Positions 14,149-22,373 of a stretch of 64,000 nucleotides of DNA are shown one piece after another. The translations under genes were made by a program, and so were the position numbers. The DNA is taken from positions 1 through 64,000 of the IMG/VR virus record IMGVR_UViG_3300001282_000007. One strand, 5' to 3'. Source of the stretch: a virus. Each line of letters opens with the position of its first letter. Position 1 is the stretch's first letter. The notes beneath the pieces were generated by a model, which was given only the letters and a program-made list of their open reading frames with translations, was not told the DNA's origin and did no database searches.

Positions 14149-14343
14149 TTACCAGTTTGAGACATCAGTAATGTCTGCTTCAAAATCACGTGCCGCTTCA
14201 GTCTTGTGTAACGTGGCGCGATGGCTGGTTCCAATGCCGTTGTCGTGACTCTCACGTATGGTCACACCGTGAATACTCAAGTCCAGAGCAAAAAATGTTG
14301 CCAGCTGTTGCACTTGTTCTCGAGTCAGGGACAATTCTGTCAT
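14149..14343 (-). CDS. Small hypothetical protein
   Basis: A 64-aa protein, MTELSLTREQVQQLATFFAL, then a beta-rich Thr/His segment. Its start overlaps the stop of the phosphoesterase upstream (ATGA) and it sits 7 nt before the next gene. Function is unknown. Confidence 0.6.
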   Translation of the reverse strand: MTELSLTREQVQQLATFFALDLSIHGVTIRESHDNGIGTSHRATLHKTEAARDFEADITDVSNW

Positions 14344-15194
14344 ACCTCAACAGTCAGCAATCGCCAGTCAGTGGCCTGCTGCTCATAACCGACATAGCCA
14401 CGTGGGTTACAAACAATCCTGGTGGTACCAACCAGGTAATCAAACTCATGATGAGTGTGTCCATGTGTCCACAGTCGAATCTGCGGATGATCAAGAATAA
14501 ACTCACTTAGGTCACTGCTGTATGCACCATTCACCATTTGGTCATCCTCGTACTGTGGCTTGGTACTGAGCTTGCTGGGACTGTGATGACCCACAACCAC
14601 GTACTGCCGATCAGGTCGGGCTGTGATAGCAGTGTTCACAAACTCCAGCATGGCCTTGTGTTCTTCCACAGTGTCTTCAGGACTAAATCTGGACACACGA
14701 GTATGAAAGTTGCCATCTGTGTCACGAAAGTGGGTGTCTTTGGCGCTGTTGGTGATGCAACGAAAATCGTTCATGTAGCCGCGAATAGCATACAAGGTGT
14801 GCGGATCTTCGCGATTCATGTCTGTCCATAACGTGCCAGCCAGAAACGTGATGTCACCGATATCAAGCGAATCTTTTTCCATAATGTGCAGGTTAGGCAA
14901 ATAACTCAACACATCTCTAAGGCGTGGAATAGTTTTTGCAAAGTCATGATTGTAGTGCTCATGATTGCCCACAATGTACACCACATGCTCAAACCGTTCT
15001 GAACAGCGTTGGAAGAATTTGTGATAGCGACCGCTGCGGCCATCTATGCCCAGCACTTCAACGGTGTCATGTGCAACCATGTCTTTGGCCACACAGATAT
15101 CGCCTGAGAGAATCAGAACCTGTGCTGACTCTGTGTTGGCAAAGTCAAGGTCACCAAACTCCAGATGGAGGTCACTGCAAACTGAGATTTTCAT
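14340..15194 (-). CDS. Calcineurin-like metallophosphoesterase
   Basis: A 284-aa protein with the full metal-binding set: SDLHLEF (residues 6-12), LSGDICVA, IVGNHEHYNHDF, VVGHHSPS and WTHGHTHHEFDY. This family hydrolyses phosphomonoesters, phosphodiesters or cyclic nucleotides; the substrate here is unknown. Its start lies inside the preceding gene (23-nt overlap), and the promoter at 15343-15371 within that gene probably serves it. Confidence 0.88.
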   Translation of the reverse strand: MKISVCSDLHLEFGDLDFANTESAQVLILSGDICVAKDMVAHDTVEVLGIDGRSGRYHKFFQRCSERFEHVVYIVGNHEHYNHDFAKTIPRLRDVLSYLPNLHIMEKDSLDIGDITFLAGTLWTDMNREDPHTLYAIRGYMNDFRCITNSAKDTHFRDTDGNFHTRVSRFSPEDTVEEHKAMLEFVNTAITARPDRQYVVVGHHSPSKLSTKPQYEDDQMVNGAYSSDLSEFILDHPQIRLWTHGHTHHEFDYLVGTTRIVCNPRGYVGYEQQATDWRLLTVEV

Positions 15195-15567
15195 GTTGTG
15201 CTCTAGATTGTTGTTGTAGTGTTTCCACTGCTGTGTCATCACCATTGAATATTGTCAATGACTTGTCCGGAAATCTGGCTCTGAAACGTTGAACTATTTC
15301 GGTTACATCAACGCCTTGACACACAAATTCCTGAGTCAGTGCATTATAGCACAGATACTGATTGTGGTCAACTTCTACCGTGAGCAAGATTAGTTGGCCA
15401 GCAACAGCACGTTCCATCACGTCCAGGACTGGTTGCAGTTCAGTCTGATACTGTTTTATTTTTATCAGGAGATATGTTTTTAGCACCAGTTGTGCTAGCC
15501 AAGTGACCAAGATAATAGCACCGGCGATCCAGAGCACCCATTGGGCGAAATCAACAATAGTTTCCAT
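15172..15567 (-). CDS. N-terminally anchored membrane protein with an internal promoter
   Basis: A 131-aa protein with a hydrophobic segment at residues 7-27 and a cytoplasmic-type soluble domain ending ARFPDKSLTIFNGDD. The coding DNA for VDHNQYLCYN contains the complete sigma70 promoter at 15343-15371. Function is unknown. Confidence 0.6.
   Translation of the reverse strand: METIVDFAQWVLWIAGAIILVTWLAQLVLKTYLLIKIKQYQTELQPVLDVMERAVAGQLILLTVEVDHNQYLCYNALTQEFVCQGVDVTEIVQRFRARFPDKSLTIFNGDDTAVETLQQQSRAQHENLSLQ
15343..15371 (-). promoter_or_regulatory. sigma70 promoter embedded in a coding region
   Basis: TTGACC, 17-bp spacer, TGC-TATAAT inside 15172-15567. The next start downstream is the metallophosphoesterase (ATG at 15194). 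Confidence 0.75.
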
Positions 15568-15580
15568 AATGTATTTACTT

Positions 15581-15901
15581 TCAGCCTCGCATGCTTTCCA
15601 GCGTGATCATCTTGCCCAGTTCACGTTCAAAATCCAGTTCATCAGGCACAATGTATAATTTGTTGCTGCTGCGATCTGTTTTGGCATCATAGTGCCTGAA
15701 CGTTATGATTTTGCCACCAATTGCTTTGCGTACTGTGATATTGAGTCCGGCATCGCTTTCCACGTCGTCGCTGACCAGACCAATTAGATTCTTTCGACGA
15801 TTTCCTGTGGGCATTGGATACGTTGCTGAGTCCTCAGAAGTACCTGCTTTGTCCCAATCTTCTCGCACCCAACGAACGATCATGCGTTTGAACCATTTCA
15901 T
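15581..15901 (-). CDS. Conserved phage protein (MKWFKRMIVRWVREDWD family)
   Basis: A 106-aa protein. The basic amphipathic N-terminus MKWFKRMIVRWVREDWD and the C-terminus RHYDAKTDRSSNKLYIV...DFERELGKMITLESMR define a very common T4-like phage family of unknown function. AAGGAA precedes the ATG. Its start overlaps the stop of the cupin gene. Confidence 0.75.
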   Translation of the reverse strand: MKWFKRMIVRWVREDWDKAGTSEDSATYPMPTGNRRKNLIGLVSDDVESDAGLNITVRKAIGGKIITFRHYDAKTDRSSNKLYIVPDELDFERELGKMITLESMRG

Positions 15902-16350
15902 GTTGTTTTCCTTTGAATCAAATATTGTTCCCACTGCACCCACTTGTTTTTTACAAGAAATCCCCAGTCACGTTGTTTGGCACCGGGCATGAACAAGGTC
16001 CAGCAAGTGACATCAGGATCAAGCTCGATCCTGTGATAGGTGTTGGCCCGTGCTGTGCGAAAACTTCCTGCACCACACCAACGGGCTGTTTCACCTTGGC
16101 GACGACCTTGAGCGTCAAACAAGGGACGCCATTCCCAGTATCCACCTCGAAGAATCAGTGTGGCAAACGGCCACGGATGGTCATGCACATCATCCGGATC
16201 ACTTTTGAGAAACTTGTGAACAAAGATGTTGAATGGAAACCATGAGCGGTCCCGGAGAAACACATAGTAGCGTTCCAGGTAAGGTTCTCCATCCAGTCGA
16301 TCCATGATCACGCGGTATCGACCCAGGCGTTTGAATAAGTTTTTTAGCAT
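15898..16350 (-). CDS. Cupin-fold protein, probably from a leaderless message
   Basis: A 150-aa protein. SDPDDVHDHPWPFATLILRGGYWE is a cupin metal-binding motif 1, with a second motif region near ARANTYHRIEL. Substrate is unknown. The promoter cassette at 16357-16385 reads TATAATACACACATG, so predicted +1 is the A of this start codon and there is no SD. Confidence 0.75.
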   Translation of the reverse strand: MLKNLFKRLGRYRVIMDRLDGEPYLERYYVFLRDRSWFPFNIFVHKFLKSDPDDVHDHPWPFATLILRGGYWEWRPLFDAQGRRQGETARWCGAGSFRTARANTYHRIELDPDVTCWTLFMPGAKQRDWGFLVKNKWVQWEQYLIQRKTT

Positions 16351-16356
16351 GTGTGT

Positions 16357-16385
16357 ATTATACTACAAAAGTGAATATCAGTCAA
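16357..16385 (-). promoter_or_regulatory. Cassette sigma70 promoter, leaderless type
   Basis: TTGACT, 17-bp spacer, TATAAT, then ACACAC and the ATG of 15898-16350. Confidence 0.85.
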
Positions 16386-16388
16386 GAG

Positions 16389-16412
16389 AAAACCGGCATT
16401 GCACCGGTTTTG
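16389..16412 (-). terminator. Rho-independent terminator after 16454-16723
   Basis: On the minus strand AACCGG / CCGGTT arms around TGCAATG are flanked by A- and T-rich tracts (AAAACCGG...CCGGTTTTC). The stem is symmetric, so it could also act on the plus strand. Confidence 0.7.
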
Positions 16413-16453
16413 TTTGCCTAGTGTCCGGTTTGAATCAGACAGCGCGGAATCTC

Positions 16454-16723
16454 TTAGAGAGTGATTCCCATGGCCTGGGCTTTGTATCCCAATGCCACGA
16501 GTTTACGGCTTGGTTTGCCAATACGATATTCAGTTACCTTGACACCGTTGCCAGCCACACGAGAGTTGGCATACACTGCAAAACCAGCTTGACGAATACG
16601 TGATACGTCAGCGGAGATGTTCTTGATGCCAAAACGCTTGGAAGCGACACTGGCGGATACTTTCTCGCCTGCATTGAGAGCGGAGAAGAGTTTGTAGGTT
16701 TTAGTTTCTGGATTAAAGCGCAT
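16454..16723 (-). CDS. Winged helix-turn-helix phage protein
   Basis: An 89-aa protein. YKLFSALNAGEKVSASVASKRFGIKNISADVSRIRQAGFAVYANSR forms a compact HTH with wing, followed by TEYRIGKPSRKLVALGY. This HTH family recurs in T4-like phages and may regulate transcription. AAAGG precedes the ATG. It is transcribed from 16779-16807 and stopped by a terminator, so it is monocistronic. Confidence 0.72.
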   Translation of the reverse strand: MRFNPETKTYKLFSALNAGEKVSASVASKRFGIKNISADVSRIRQAGFAVYANSRVAGNGVKVTEYRIGKPSRKLVALGYKAQAMGITL

Positions 16724-16778
16724 AATTGTTACCTTTCAAAGTAAGTTAAATTAGCTGTTTGCGTCACAGCATGATCAT

Positions 16779-16807
16779 AGTATAACGCATGTGTGCGATA
16801 TAATCAA
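16779..16807 (-). promoter_or_regulatory. sigma70-like promoter for the HTH gene
   Basis: TTGATT, 17-bp spacer, TATACT, about 55 nt upstream of the ATG. Confidence 0.6.
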
Positions 16808-16875
16808 GCATGTTTGGACGATCATGTTGCCATAATCTAGTGTTCTGATAAAATTTCCTGATCTGATGCCAATGA

Positions 16876-16881
16876 TAAATA
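16876..16881 (+). promoter_or_regulatory. TAAATA late-type box before 16908-17339
   Basis: GATAAATAGC lies 26 nt before the plus-strand ATG at 16908. The distance allows a short leader. Confidence 0.35.
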
Positions 16882-16907
16882 GCTGCACATAACCAACGGC
16901 GTAGATT

Positions 16908-17339
16908 ATGTTATACACAATTACTACAATTACTGAAGACCTGAACCAACTGATCCTGGACGACCCTGTGCGACCAGAAATTCCGGTGACCGACCGAGTC
17001 AACGCCAACAGCAGAATCTACATGCTCAAAAGTGGTGATCAAACTCAAGCAGTGACCTGTGTGAAGTTCTTGTCTGTTATTCCTGCTGCGGTAGAGGACA
17101 TGGTCAACATTGTGGAGAGTGCTACCATTGCTGTGTTTTACACCATCTGGAGTTACACTGCTGGCGCTGGCCGTAGCCTGATTCAAGAAGCACAACAGTC
17201 TATCCGATCCGAGTTTCCTGAAATACAGACCTATGTGACCTTGAGTCCCAAGACCCCAATGGCTCGACGTTTCCATCTCAAGAACGGTGCTGTGGAATTG
17301 AGAGAAAATTCCAACACCATAAATTACATCTATAAGTAA
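16908..17339 (+). CDS. GNAT-like acyltransferase-type conserved protein
   Basis: A 143-aa protein. VFYTIWSYTAGAGRSLIQEAQQSI, IQTYVTLSPKTPMARRFHLKNGAVEL and the terminal NTINYIYK resemble the C-terminal fold of malonyl-CoA-decarboxylase/GNAT-type proteins found in phages. It is one of few plus-strand genes and is divergent from the HTH gene. The biochemical role is unknown. Confidence 0.55.
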   Translation: MLYTITTITEDLNQLILDDPVRPEIPVTDRVNANSRIYMLKSGDQTQAVTCVKFLSVIPAAVEDMVNIVESATIAVFYTIWSYTAGAGRSLIQEAQQSIRSEFPEIQTYVTLSPKTPMARRFHLKNGAVELRENSNTINYIYK

Positions 17340-17356
17340 TAGGCTCGTGTAGCATT

Positions 17357-17383
17357 CTGCCAAAAGCATAGGGCAGTTGGCAG
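17357..17383 (+). repeat. Inverted repeat in the intergenic region
   Basis: CTGCCAA and TTGGCAG are separated by 13 nt, between two plus-strand genes. There is no T-tract; RNA processing or regulation is possible. Confidence 0.4.
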
Positions 17384-17411
17384 ATTACACACACATACAC
17401 AGGAGAAAAAC

Positions 17412-17639
17412 ATGAGCAAAACACCTTACGAGATTCGTCTCGAACTCTTACACTTGGCTAGAGAAATCCTTCAGACGCCAATCATCCAATCTCGAGACGC
17501 AAAGATGCAGGAATACCATTCCAAGCTGACTGATGCCAATCGAGAGTCTCATCCGTTCCCAACCTTACCAGATTTTCCGTCCAGTACGGACATTGTGGTC
17601 AAGGCCGAAGAACTCAAGAAGTTTGTAGACGCTGCGTAA
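17412..17639 (+). CDS. Small conserved T4-like phage protein (KTPYEIRLELL)
   Basis: A 75-aa acidic helical protein, MSKTPYEIRLELLHLAREIL, ending VKAEELKKFVDAA. The KTPYEIRL start is shared by small proteins of T4-like cyanophages. AGGAG stands 7 nt upstream. A terminator follows the stop directly. Confidence 0.7.
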   Translation: MSKTPYEIRLELLHLAREILQTPIIQSRDAKMQEYHSKLTDANRESHPFPTLPDFPSSTDIVVKAEELKKFVDAA

Positions 17640-17643
17640 AAAT

Positions 17644-17665
17644 GAAAGCCCCGAAAGGGGCTTTC
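17644..17665. terminator. Bidirectional terminator between convergent genes
   Basis: A perfect 9-bp stem GAAAGCCCC/GGGGCTTTC with a GAAA tetraloop separates the plus gene ending at 17639 and the minus gene ending at 17669. Confidence 0.85.
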
Positions 17666-17668
17666 TGC

Positions 17669-17917
17669 TTATTCTGTAGTGGATTTTTCAAGTTGCACAC
17701 GGTATTCTTCCGCTGCTTCTTCATGCTTCAACTCCAGCAGCATCAACTCGTATATGATGGATCCGACCCAGATCACCACTATGACAGAACACAGGGTCAT
17801 CACTGCTCTGAAGCCATAAGTTTCCAGAGCCAGTACCATTGCAAAACCTGACACCGCAGCCATTACAAACACTGCCAGAGTCCTAAGAGCTGCACGAACA
17901 CGAATATCTTTGAACAT
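17669..17917 (-). CDS. Small membrane protein, two TM segments
   Basis: An 82-aa protein with hydrophobic segments near residues 11-32 and 34-56 and a Glu-rich soluble tail. AGGAAA precedes the ATG. Function is unknown. Confidence 0.6.
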   Translation of the reverse strand: MFKDIRVRAALRTLAVFVMAAVSGFAMVLALETYGFRAVMTLCSVIVVIWVGSIIYELMLLELKHEEAAEEYRVQLEKSTTE

Positions 17918-17968
17918 AATTTTTCCTAAGTTAAAATAAAATAATATTTGACTCTGTGTCAAATTCCC

Positions 17969-18208
17969 CTACCGATAAAGCTTCACATCCGCATGTTTCA
18001 CACGAATGTGATTGTAGATTCTGTCCTCATACTTGATGGGCAGGTCCAGTCGAACACTGATCATGGGACCTTCTAGTTCGTTTACTACACTGTCATTGCC
18101 CACTGTGCCCACAAACGGAATCTTGTTCCAGCGACCGAACAGTCGTGTACCAATTTCATACTGGCTCACGTAACGATTGGCAGCAAAATATTCAGCTAGT
18201 GTTCCCAT
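17969..18208 (-). CDS. Conserved phage protein (GTLAEYFAANRYVSQYEIGTR)
   Basis: A 79-aa protein. The MGTLAEYFAANRYV...RLFGRWNKIPFVGTVGNDSVV...GPMISVRLDLPI pattern is common in T4-like phages; it looks like a small beta-barrel. AGGAGT precedes the ATG. Function is unknown. Confidence 0.7.
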   Translation of the reverse strand: MGTLAEYFAANRYVSQYEIGTRLFGRWNKIPFVGTVGNDSVVNELEGPMISVRLDLPIKYEDRIYNHIRVKHADVKLYR

Positions 18209-18212
18209 TGTG

Positions 18213-18392
18213 TTACTCCTGTCGAGGCACAGAGATCTTGTGACGTATGCACAAGGTTCCGGTGTCATTGTTGAATACCCGTACTATTGCGGACAACTGC
18301 AGGCACTCGGGCTCAGTTTGCATGGGACGTGATTGCTGAATCAGGCCTTCGCTGTTCAAGGTCAGCAGGCTCCAGATCCATAGCACTGTCAT
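18213..18392 (-). CDS. Small hypothetical protein
   Basis: A 59-aa protein (MTVLWIWSLLTLNSEGLIQQ..., ending RHKISVPRQE), 3 nt after the upstream stop and 4 nt before the next gene. AGGAG, the SD of the following gene, overlaps its stop. The hydrophobic N-terminus could be a weak membrane anchor. Confidence 0.55.
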   Translation of the reverse strand: MTVLWIWSLLTLNSEGLIQQSRPMQTEPECLQLSAIVRVFNNDTGTLCIRHKISVPRQE

Positions 18393-18395
18393 GGC

Positions 18396-18626
18396 CTAGG
18401 GCTCAATCCAGGTGGTGCTCACAGCATTCACTGTGGGTCGACTGTTCAAGGCAGCAATGTTCAGGGTGTGTTCTTTCAACATGTGTTCAAATCTGGCCAT
18501 GTGTGCCAACTGAATGTTGTGGAGATACATGTACATCCTGGTCTCATCGGGCCAGTCACGAAATTTTTCCACCAAGTCCGGATCCACTTGAGATGCAAGT
18601 TCTCGCAGGTATTCATCTTGTGTCAT
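18396..18626 (-). CDS. Small hypothetical protein
   Basis: A 76-aa helical protein (MTQDEYLRELASQVDPDLVEKF...). I chose the ATG overlapping the upstream stop (TGATG) over an in-frame ATG 6 codons earlier, since the overlap mirrors the rest of the operon. No family is recognised. Confidence 0.6.
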   Translation of the reverse strand: MTQDEYLRELASQVDPDLVEKFRDWPDETRMYMYLHNIQLAHMARFEHMLKEHTLNIAALNSRPTVNAVSTTWIEP

Positions 18627-18712
18627 CACTTGGTCCCTAGCCATACAAAAGGCAACAGCATCAAAAACAAACCCACTGTGAACAACACCGCCATTAATAT
18701 TTTATATTTCAT
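18626..18712 (-). CDS. 28-residue membrane peptide
   Basis: MKYKILMAVLFTVGLFLMLL followed by PFVWLGTK: one transmembrane helix with a basic N-terminus. TTGGAG stands 7 nt upstream and a clear promoter precedes it. It is the first gene of the 18.7-17.7 kb operon. Similar mini-membrane peptides occur in T4-like phages. Confidence 0.6.
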   Translation of the reverse strand: MKYKILMAVLFTVGLFLMLLPFVWLGTK

Positions 18713-18730
18713 TCTTCAACTCCAAAATGT

Positions 18731-18759
18731 ATTATAACTGAATATTGATTTTTATGCAA
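18731..18759 (-). promoter_or_regulatory. sigma70 promoter for the 18.7-17.7 kb operon
   Basis: TTGCAT, 17-bp spacer, TATAAT. Confidence 0.75.
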
Positions 18760-18767
18760 CCTGTATT

Positions 18768-19994
18768 TCAAAGTTTTTGGGTGTAGTAGCCCCCGGTCAC
18801 ATGTTGCAGCATGTACATGCCTGAGGCGCCTCGATAAACAGTGGAAGACCACACACTCCAGTCTCTGACTCCGGGGTTGGCTCCCAAGGCACGTGCCATG
18901 GTCAAAAAGCTTTCTCGCAGGTACCCTAGAAATTGACCACCTTGGAGTCGGTACAAATTGCCATCTCCGTTGGCAGCATTGAAATGATAGTAACTGGACC
19001 CTTGATAGGCTAGGGCTTGAATGTCATAGCCGTTGCTGTAGCCACTGTCAATTGTGTATGCATATGAAAAGTTGTCTGCGCCGCGATTGAGCCAAACTTC
19101 TCTCCTGCCGCCTGCGCCTGCTAAAGGATTAAACACCAGCACAAAATCCATTAATCCATCTGCGTTGACATCAACACTGATGCTGTTGATCAAGTCATTG
19201 ACTGCAGGATCTTGACTGGCCACACCGATTTGCGTGATTAAATTTAGGTTGGCGTCAAAAATATTGATACTGTGACTAAATCCTGCTACTTGGTTGTTGT
19301 TGCCTTGAACCACTGCAATATGACCCGAGACTGGATCTTTGGCTACTGCACACGTTGCTGCACCATTTAATTGCGAGTTTGTTACAAAAGTAAACGCTCT
19401 ATTGCCATTGTTCAAATAATATCCGTAGTTGTTTGTGGTTCCGTCCCAGACCCCGCGAATAAGAAAATCCTTACGTCCATCGCCGTTGAGATCAGCAACA
19501 CCTGCTCCATGACTATCTATGGCAGTAGCAAAAGTTTGCCGTGTAAAGATACCATTCGCATTGCCCCAAAGCATGACACTTTGGGCAGAACAACCCGTGC
19601 AGTCATTGAATCCGGGCAGCCAAATATCCGCAAATCCATCGTTGTCCACGTCCAGTATGAACATGCGCTGGCTACCGGAGTACTGATTAGTTCCTGCCAG
19701 CTGAACAGTTCGATCAGTTAGTGAACCGTTGGCATTTTGAATCAGCACAGCAAGGTATGACGTGCCTGTGCCTGTCCACCCACCAACTACTACATCATCT
19801 AGTCCGTCGCCATTGAGATCACCTACAGCATAGGTTTCAACTCTGTTTCTCTCAGTAATTTGATTTAGCACTCTAGTAAATGCAACAGTCGGAGTTATCT
19901 GATTCTGATCTGAACTGGGCTGACCATTGTCTGAGCCGCCGCCGCAGGCTGTCAACACCAGGCTGATTGCTAGATATGCCCAAAGTTGGATCAT
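18768..19994 (-). CDS. FG-GAP/VCBS-repeat lipoprotein
   Basis: A 408-aa protein with a lipoprotein signal, IQLWAYLAISLVLTAC, then GGGSDNG. It contains repeated Ca-binding blades: DLNGDGLDDVVVG, DVDNDGFADIWLPG, DLNGDGRKDFLIRG and DVNADGLMDFVLVF, i.e. an integrin-like beta propeller. The LTACGGG leader is typical of betaproteobacterial lipoproteins. Such a surface propeller could bind carbohydrates or block adsorption of competing phage. It starts at the ATG with AAAGGA upstream; an in-frame extension would translate the promoter. Confidence 0.82.
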   Translation of the reverse strand: MIQLWAYLAISLVLTACGGGSDNGQPSSDQNQITPTVAFTRVLNQITERNRVETYAVGDLNGDGLDDVVVGGWTGTGTSYLAVLIQNANGSLTDRTVQLAGTNQYSGSQRMFILDVDNDGFADIWLPGFNDCTGCSAQSVMLWGNANGIFTRQTFATAIDSHGAGVADLNGDGRKDFLIRGVWDGTTNNYGYYLNNGNRAFTFVTNSQLNGAATCAVAKDPVSGHIAVVQGNNNQVAGFSHSINIFDANLNLITQIGVASQDPAVNDLINSISVDVNADGLMDFVLVFNPLAGAGGRREVWLNRGADNFSYAYTIDSGYSNGYDIQALAYQGSSYYHFNAANGDGNLYRLQGGQFLGYLRESFLTMARALGANPGVRDWSVWSSTVYRGASGMYMLQHVTGGYYTQKL

Positions 19995-20019
19995 GTTAGT
20001 CCTTTGTTGCTCTGTGTGT

Positions 20020-20048
20020 ATTATAGCACTTCGGGTAATATTGGTCAA
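20020..20048 (-). promoter_or_regulatory. Cassette sigma70 promoter for the FG-GAP lipoprotein
   Basis: TTGACC, 17-bp spacer, TGC-TATAAT, then ACACACAGAGCAACAAAGGA. Confidence 0.87.
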
Positions 20049-20104
20049 TCAAACTATCGAATAAATGTCAAGATTGTATTTTTATGCTGGCAAAAATGCG
20101 TTAC

Positions 20105-20110
20105 TAAATA
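20105..20110 (+). promoter_or_regulatory. TAAATA late-type box, radical SAM gene
   Basis: TAAATA ends 4 nt before the ATG at 20115 (TAAATA-TTCT-ATG), with no SD. Confidence 0.5.
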
Positions 20111-20114
20111 TTCT

Positions 20115-21239
20115 ATGCATTGCAAATTTCTAGACCACGGGGTTGCTATTTCTTATGACCAAGTGGTGAAACCATGTTGTGTTTGGAAATATGATTCTTC
20201 ATGGACAGCACAAAATCAACTTGGTTCGGTCAATCTTGACACATGGCACCAATCTGATCAGATTATCAGAATTAAAAATCAACTGGCACAAGATTCTTGG
20301 CCCAGCGGTTGTGAGCATTGCCATTCTATAGAAAAAACAGGCAGGGGTGATAGCACTCGTCTCAACGGTGCTCGGTCCTATGCAGAATACAGCGGCAACG
20401 ATATTACTTTGGAAATTCGTCCAGGGGCTGTGTGTAACTTTGCTTGTCAAACTTGTTGGCCTGAGGCCAGCACTCGAGTGGCGCAGTTTCATCATCAGGC
20501 TGGAATAATAGATATCAAAGATGTCAACAGTCAAAGCATCAGCAATTTTGATTTTTTGTTACCGTTCGCTGATCGAATCCGTAATGTGGTATTGCTAGGC
20601 GGTGAACCGTTTTATGACAAAAATTGTTTGAAATTTTTAGACTGGGCTGCTGAACATTTGTCCGCCAACATTACCATGTTCACAAATGGCAGCATGATTC
20701 GATGGGACTGGATCAAAAACTATCAACATCCTATCACTGTGGTGTTCAGCATTGACGCTGTGGGGAGACCTGCAGAGTACATACGCTATGGTACTGAATG
20801 GGATACAGTGCATCAGAACTTTCAAGAAATCCAAAAATACTCTCATGTGGACTTGCGAGTGAACATTACCTCCTCAGCATACAATTACATTTATATAGAA
20901 GAGGTGTTAGATATGCTGCTGGCCAAATGGCCCAGTGTGGTTTCTTTTGGTGTCCCGAGCGATGCTTACTTGGGAACCCTGGTAGTGCCAGATCAATATC
21001 GAGCAGAGATTGTTGCTAGTTTAACTCGATCTATTGAAAAAATTAAATCAACTGCTATTGAAATAGGACAACAACAAAATGCGGTGAATGCACTGCAATC
21101 AATAGTCGATGCATTGGCGACCAACAACTATGATCATGTGTTGCATCAAAAGTTTAAAAAGTTTGTGGAAGACATGGACCGTGTGAAGAAAATCAACATC
21201 CTGGACTATTGCAAATTTACAGCAGATATGTTAGCTTAA
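20115..21239 (+). CDS. Twitch-domain radical SAM protein
   Basis: A 374-aa protein. CNFACQTC gives the radical SAM CxxxCxxC cluster at residues 107-114, and LLGGEPF is the SAM-binding motif. Additional Cys pairs at 21-22 and 66/69 suit an auxiliary Fe-S cluster of the twitch type. These enzymes modify peptides or small molecules. I start at the ATG 4 nt after the TAAATA box; longer frames run into the opposite promoter. The 3' end overlaps the convergent asparagine-synthetase-like gene by 9 nt. Confidence 0.88.
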   Translation: MHCKFLDHGVAISYDQVVKPCCVWKYDSSWTAQNQLGSVNLDTWHQSDQIIRIKNQLAQDSWPSGCEHCHSIEKTGRGDSTRLNGARSYAEYSGNDITLEIRPGAVCNFACQTCWPEASTRVAQFHHQAGIIDIKDVNSQSISNFDFLLPFADRIRNVVLLGGEPFYDKNCLKFLDWAAEHLSANITMFTNGSMIRWDWIKNYQHPITVVFSIDAVGRPAEYIRYGTEWDTVHQNFQEIQKYSHVDLRVNITSSAYNYIYIEEVLDMLLAKWPSVVSFGVPSDAYLGTLVVPDQYRAEIVASLTRSIEKIKSTAIEIGQQQNAVNALQSIVDALATNNYDHVLHQKFKKFVEDMDRVKKINILDYCKFTADMLA

Positions 21240-22373
21240 TAACTGCTGTAGATTTCTCATCACATTCCCAGTATTTTTTTGATTGCTCAGTGCTGAGGTC
21301 AGTCCTGGAACATTTTGTTCGATTAGTGTGCGGCTAACACTGCTGTTCATGATTTGACCTTTTGCCAGTTCTAAAGGCAAGCGCAGGCACAACTTAAACA
21401 ATTCAAGATCTCTCAGAGGAGTCCAGGTCAGGGTGTTTCCAATATGCCAGTGTTGCCAATCATTCACAACGGTATTGCACACTGACCAATTAAAATCTTG
21501 ATCTGTGGCAGGTTGATAGTTACACATCTGATCAGAAAATACTTTCACATGCTTTTGTAACTTGAAATATTCTCGATGTAAGCAATCGGGATGTTCCATT
21601 AGCAATTGCAAAACACTAGAGCCATGATGCATCAGGTACTGATTGGCAGTGACAGGGCTGCGTAGCATAAATTCGTCGCCGGGTGCACCTGATGCCAACA
21701 CACACGGTTCTTGCCAGTGATGTATTTGTCGATATCCCCAATTTTTGCAAATATCAGCATGGTTTGCCAACCAAAATGCATCATGGTCACAGTGCTCTGC
21801 CCAGACCAATTCATGCGGAATCTGATATCGGCAAAGATAACTATACACCAGTAATGTATCTACGCCACCACTTAAAAACACACGTATTGGCTCTGTTACC
21901 TGTTGCGCATACTGTTGAATTTTTTTACACAGCAAGATATCAATATCATCAACAGTTGAATAACCAGTATCGATGCTGCCAATCACATCAAACTTGTGTT
22001 CGGTCACTGCAAGATCTGCATGTACTGTGATCAAGCTGTCAGTCCAGGCAGTGCGGTCAGTTGCAATCAAATTGTTTATGCCGGCGTCATTGATATAAAT
22101 TGGGAATCCGCGATAGCGATCAGACTGAATTGTTAGTGTGTCATTTACAACAACCAGCGCACAAAAATTGCCAGTCAGATGCGGCGTGCTCTGAAACATT
22201 ATCTGACCAAGTAGCGATTCTAAAGGTCCTGCGTCTGCGTAGCCTTTGTACAAAATTTGCACAGGACCAATAGCAAACTGTTTCCATCCGGGATCGGTAC
22301 TGATTGCAAAACTACTCAGTTGCCACTGGCATGGGTAATTTTCTTGTGGCTGCTGGCTGATATGGAAAAACAT
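21231..22373 (-). CDS. Asparagine synthetase-like amidotransferase, no N-terminal Cys
   Basis: A 380-aa protein. The PP-loop FLSGGVDTLLVYSYLC (residue about 165) and the fold order correspond to the asparagine synthase B domain. The N-terminal half resembles the Ntn region (RYRGFPIYIND) but position 2 is Phe, so glutaminase activity is unlikely. Such beta-lactam-synthetase/Asn-synthase relatives form amide bonds in peptide or sugar modification. It is convergent with the radical SAM gene, possibly a functional pair. Confidence 0.7.
   Translation of the reverse strand: MFFHISQQPQENYPCQWQLSSFAISTDPGWKQFAIGPVQILYKGYADAGPLESLLGQIMFQSTPHLTGNFCALVVVNDTLTIQSDRYRGFPIYINDAGINNLIATDRTAWTDSLITVHADLAVTEHKFDVIGSIDTGYSTVDDIDILLCKKIQQYAQQVTEPIRVFLSGGVDTLLVYSYLCRYQIPHELVWAEHCDHDAFWLANHADICKNWGYRQIHHWQEPCVLASGAPGDEFMLRSPVTANQYLMHHGSSVLQLLMEHPDCLHREYFKLQKHVKVFSDQMCNYQPATDQDFNWSVCNTVVNDWQHWHIGNTLTWTPLRDLELFKLCLRLPLELAKGQIMNSSVSRTLIEQNVPGLTSALSNQKNTGNVMRNLQQLLS

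Noticed and set aside
19995-20048. N-terminal extension of the FG-GAP lipoprotein through TTG/GTG codons
   Set aside because: It would translate the promoter itself and destroy the lipoprotein signal; the ATG at 19994 has an SD.
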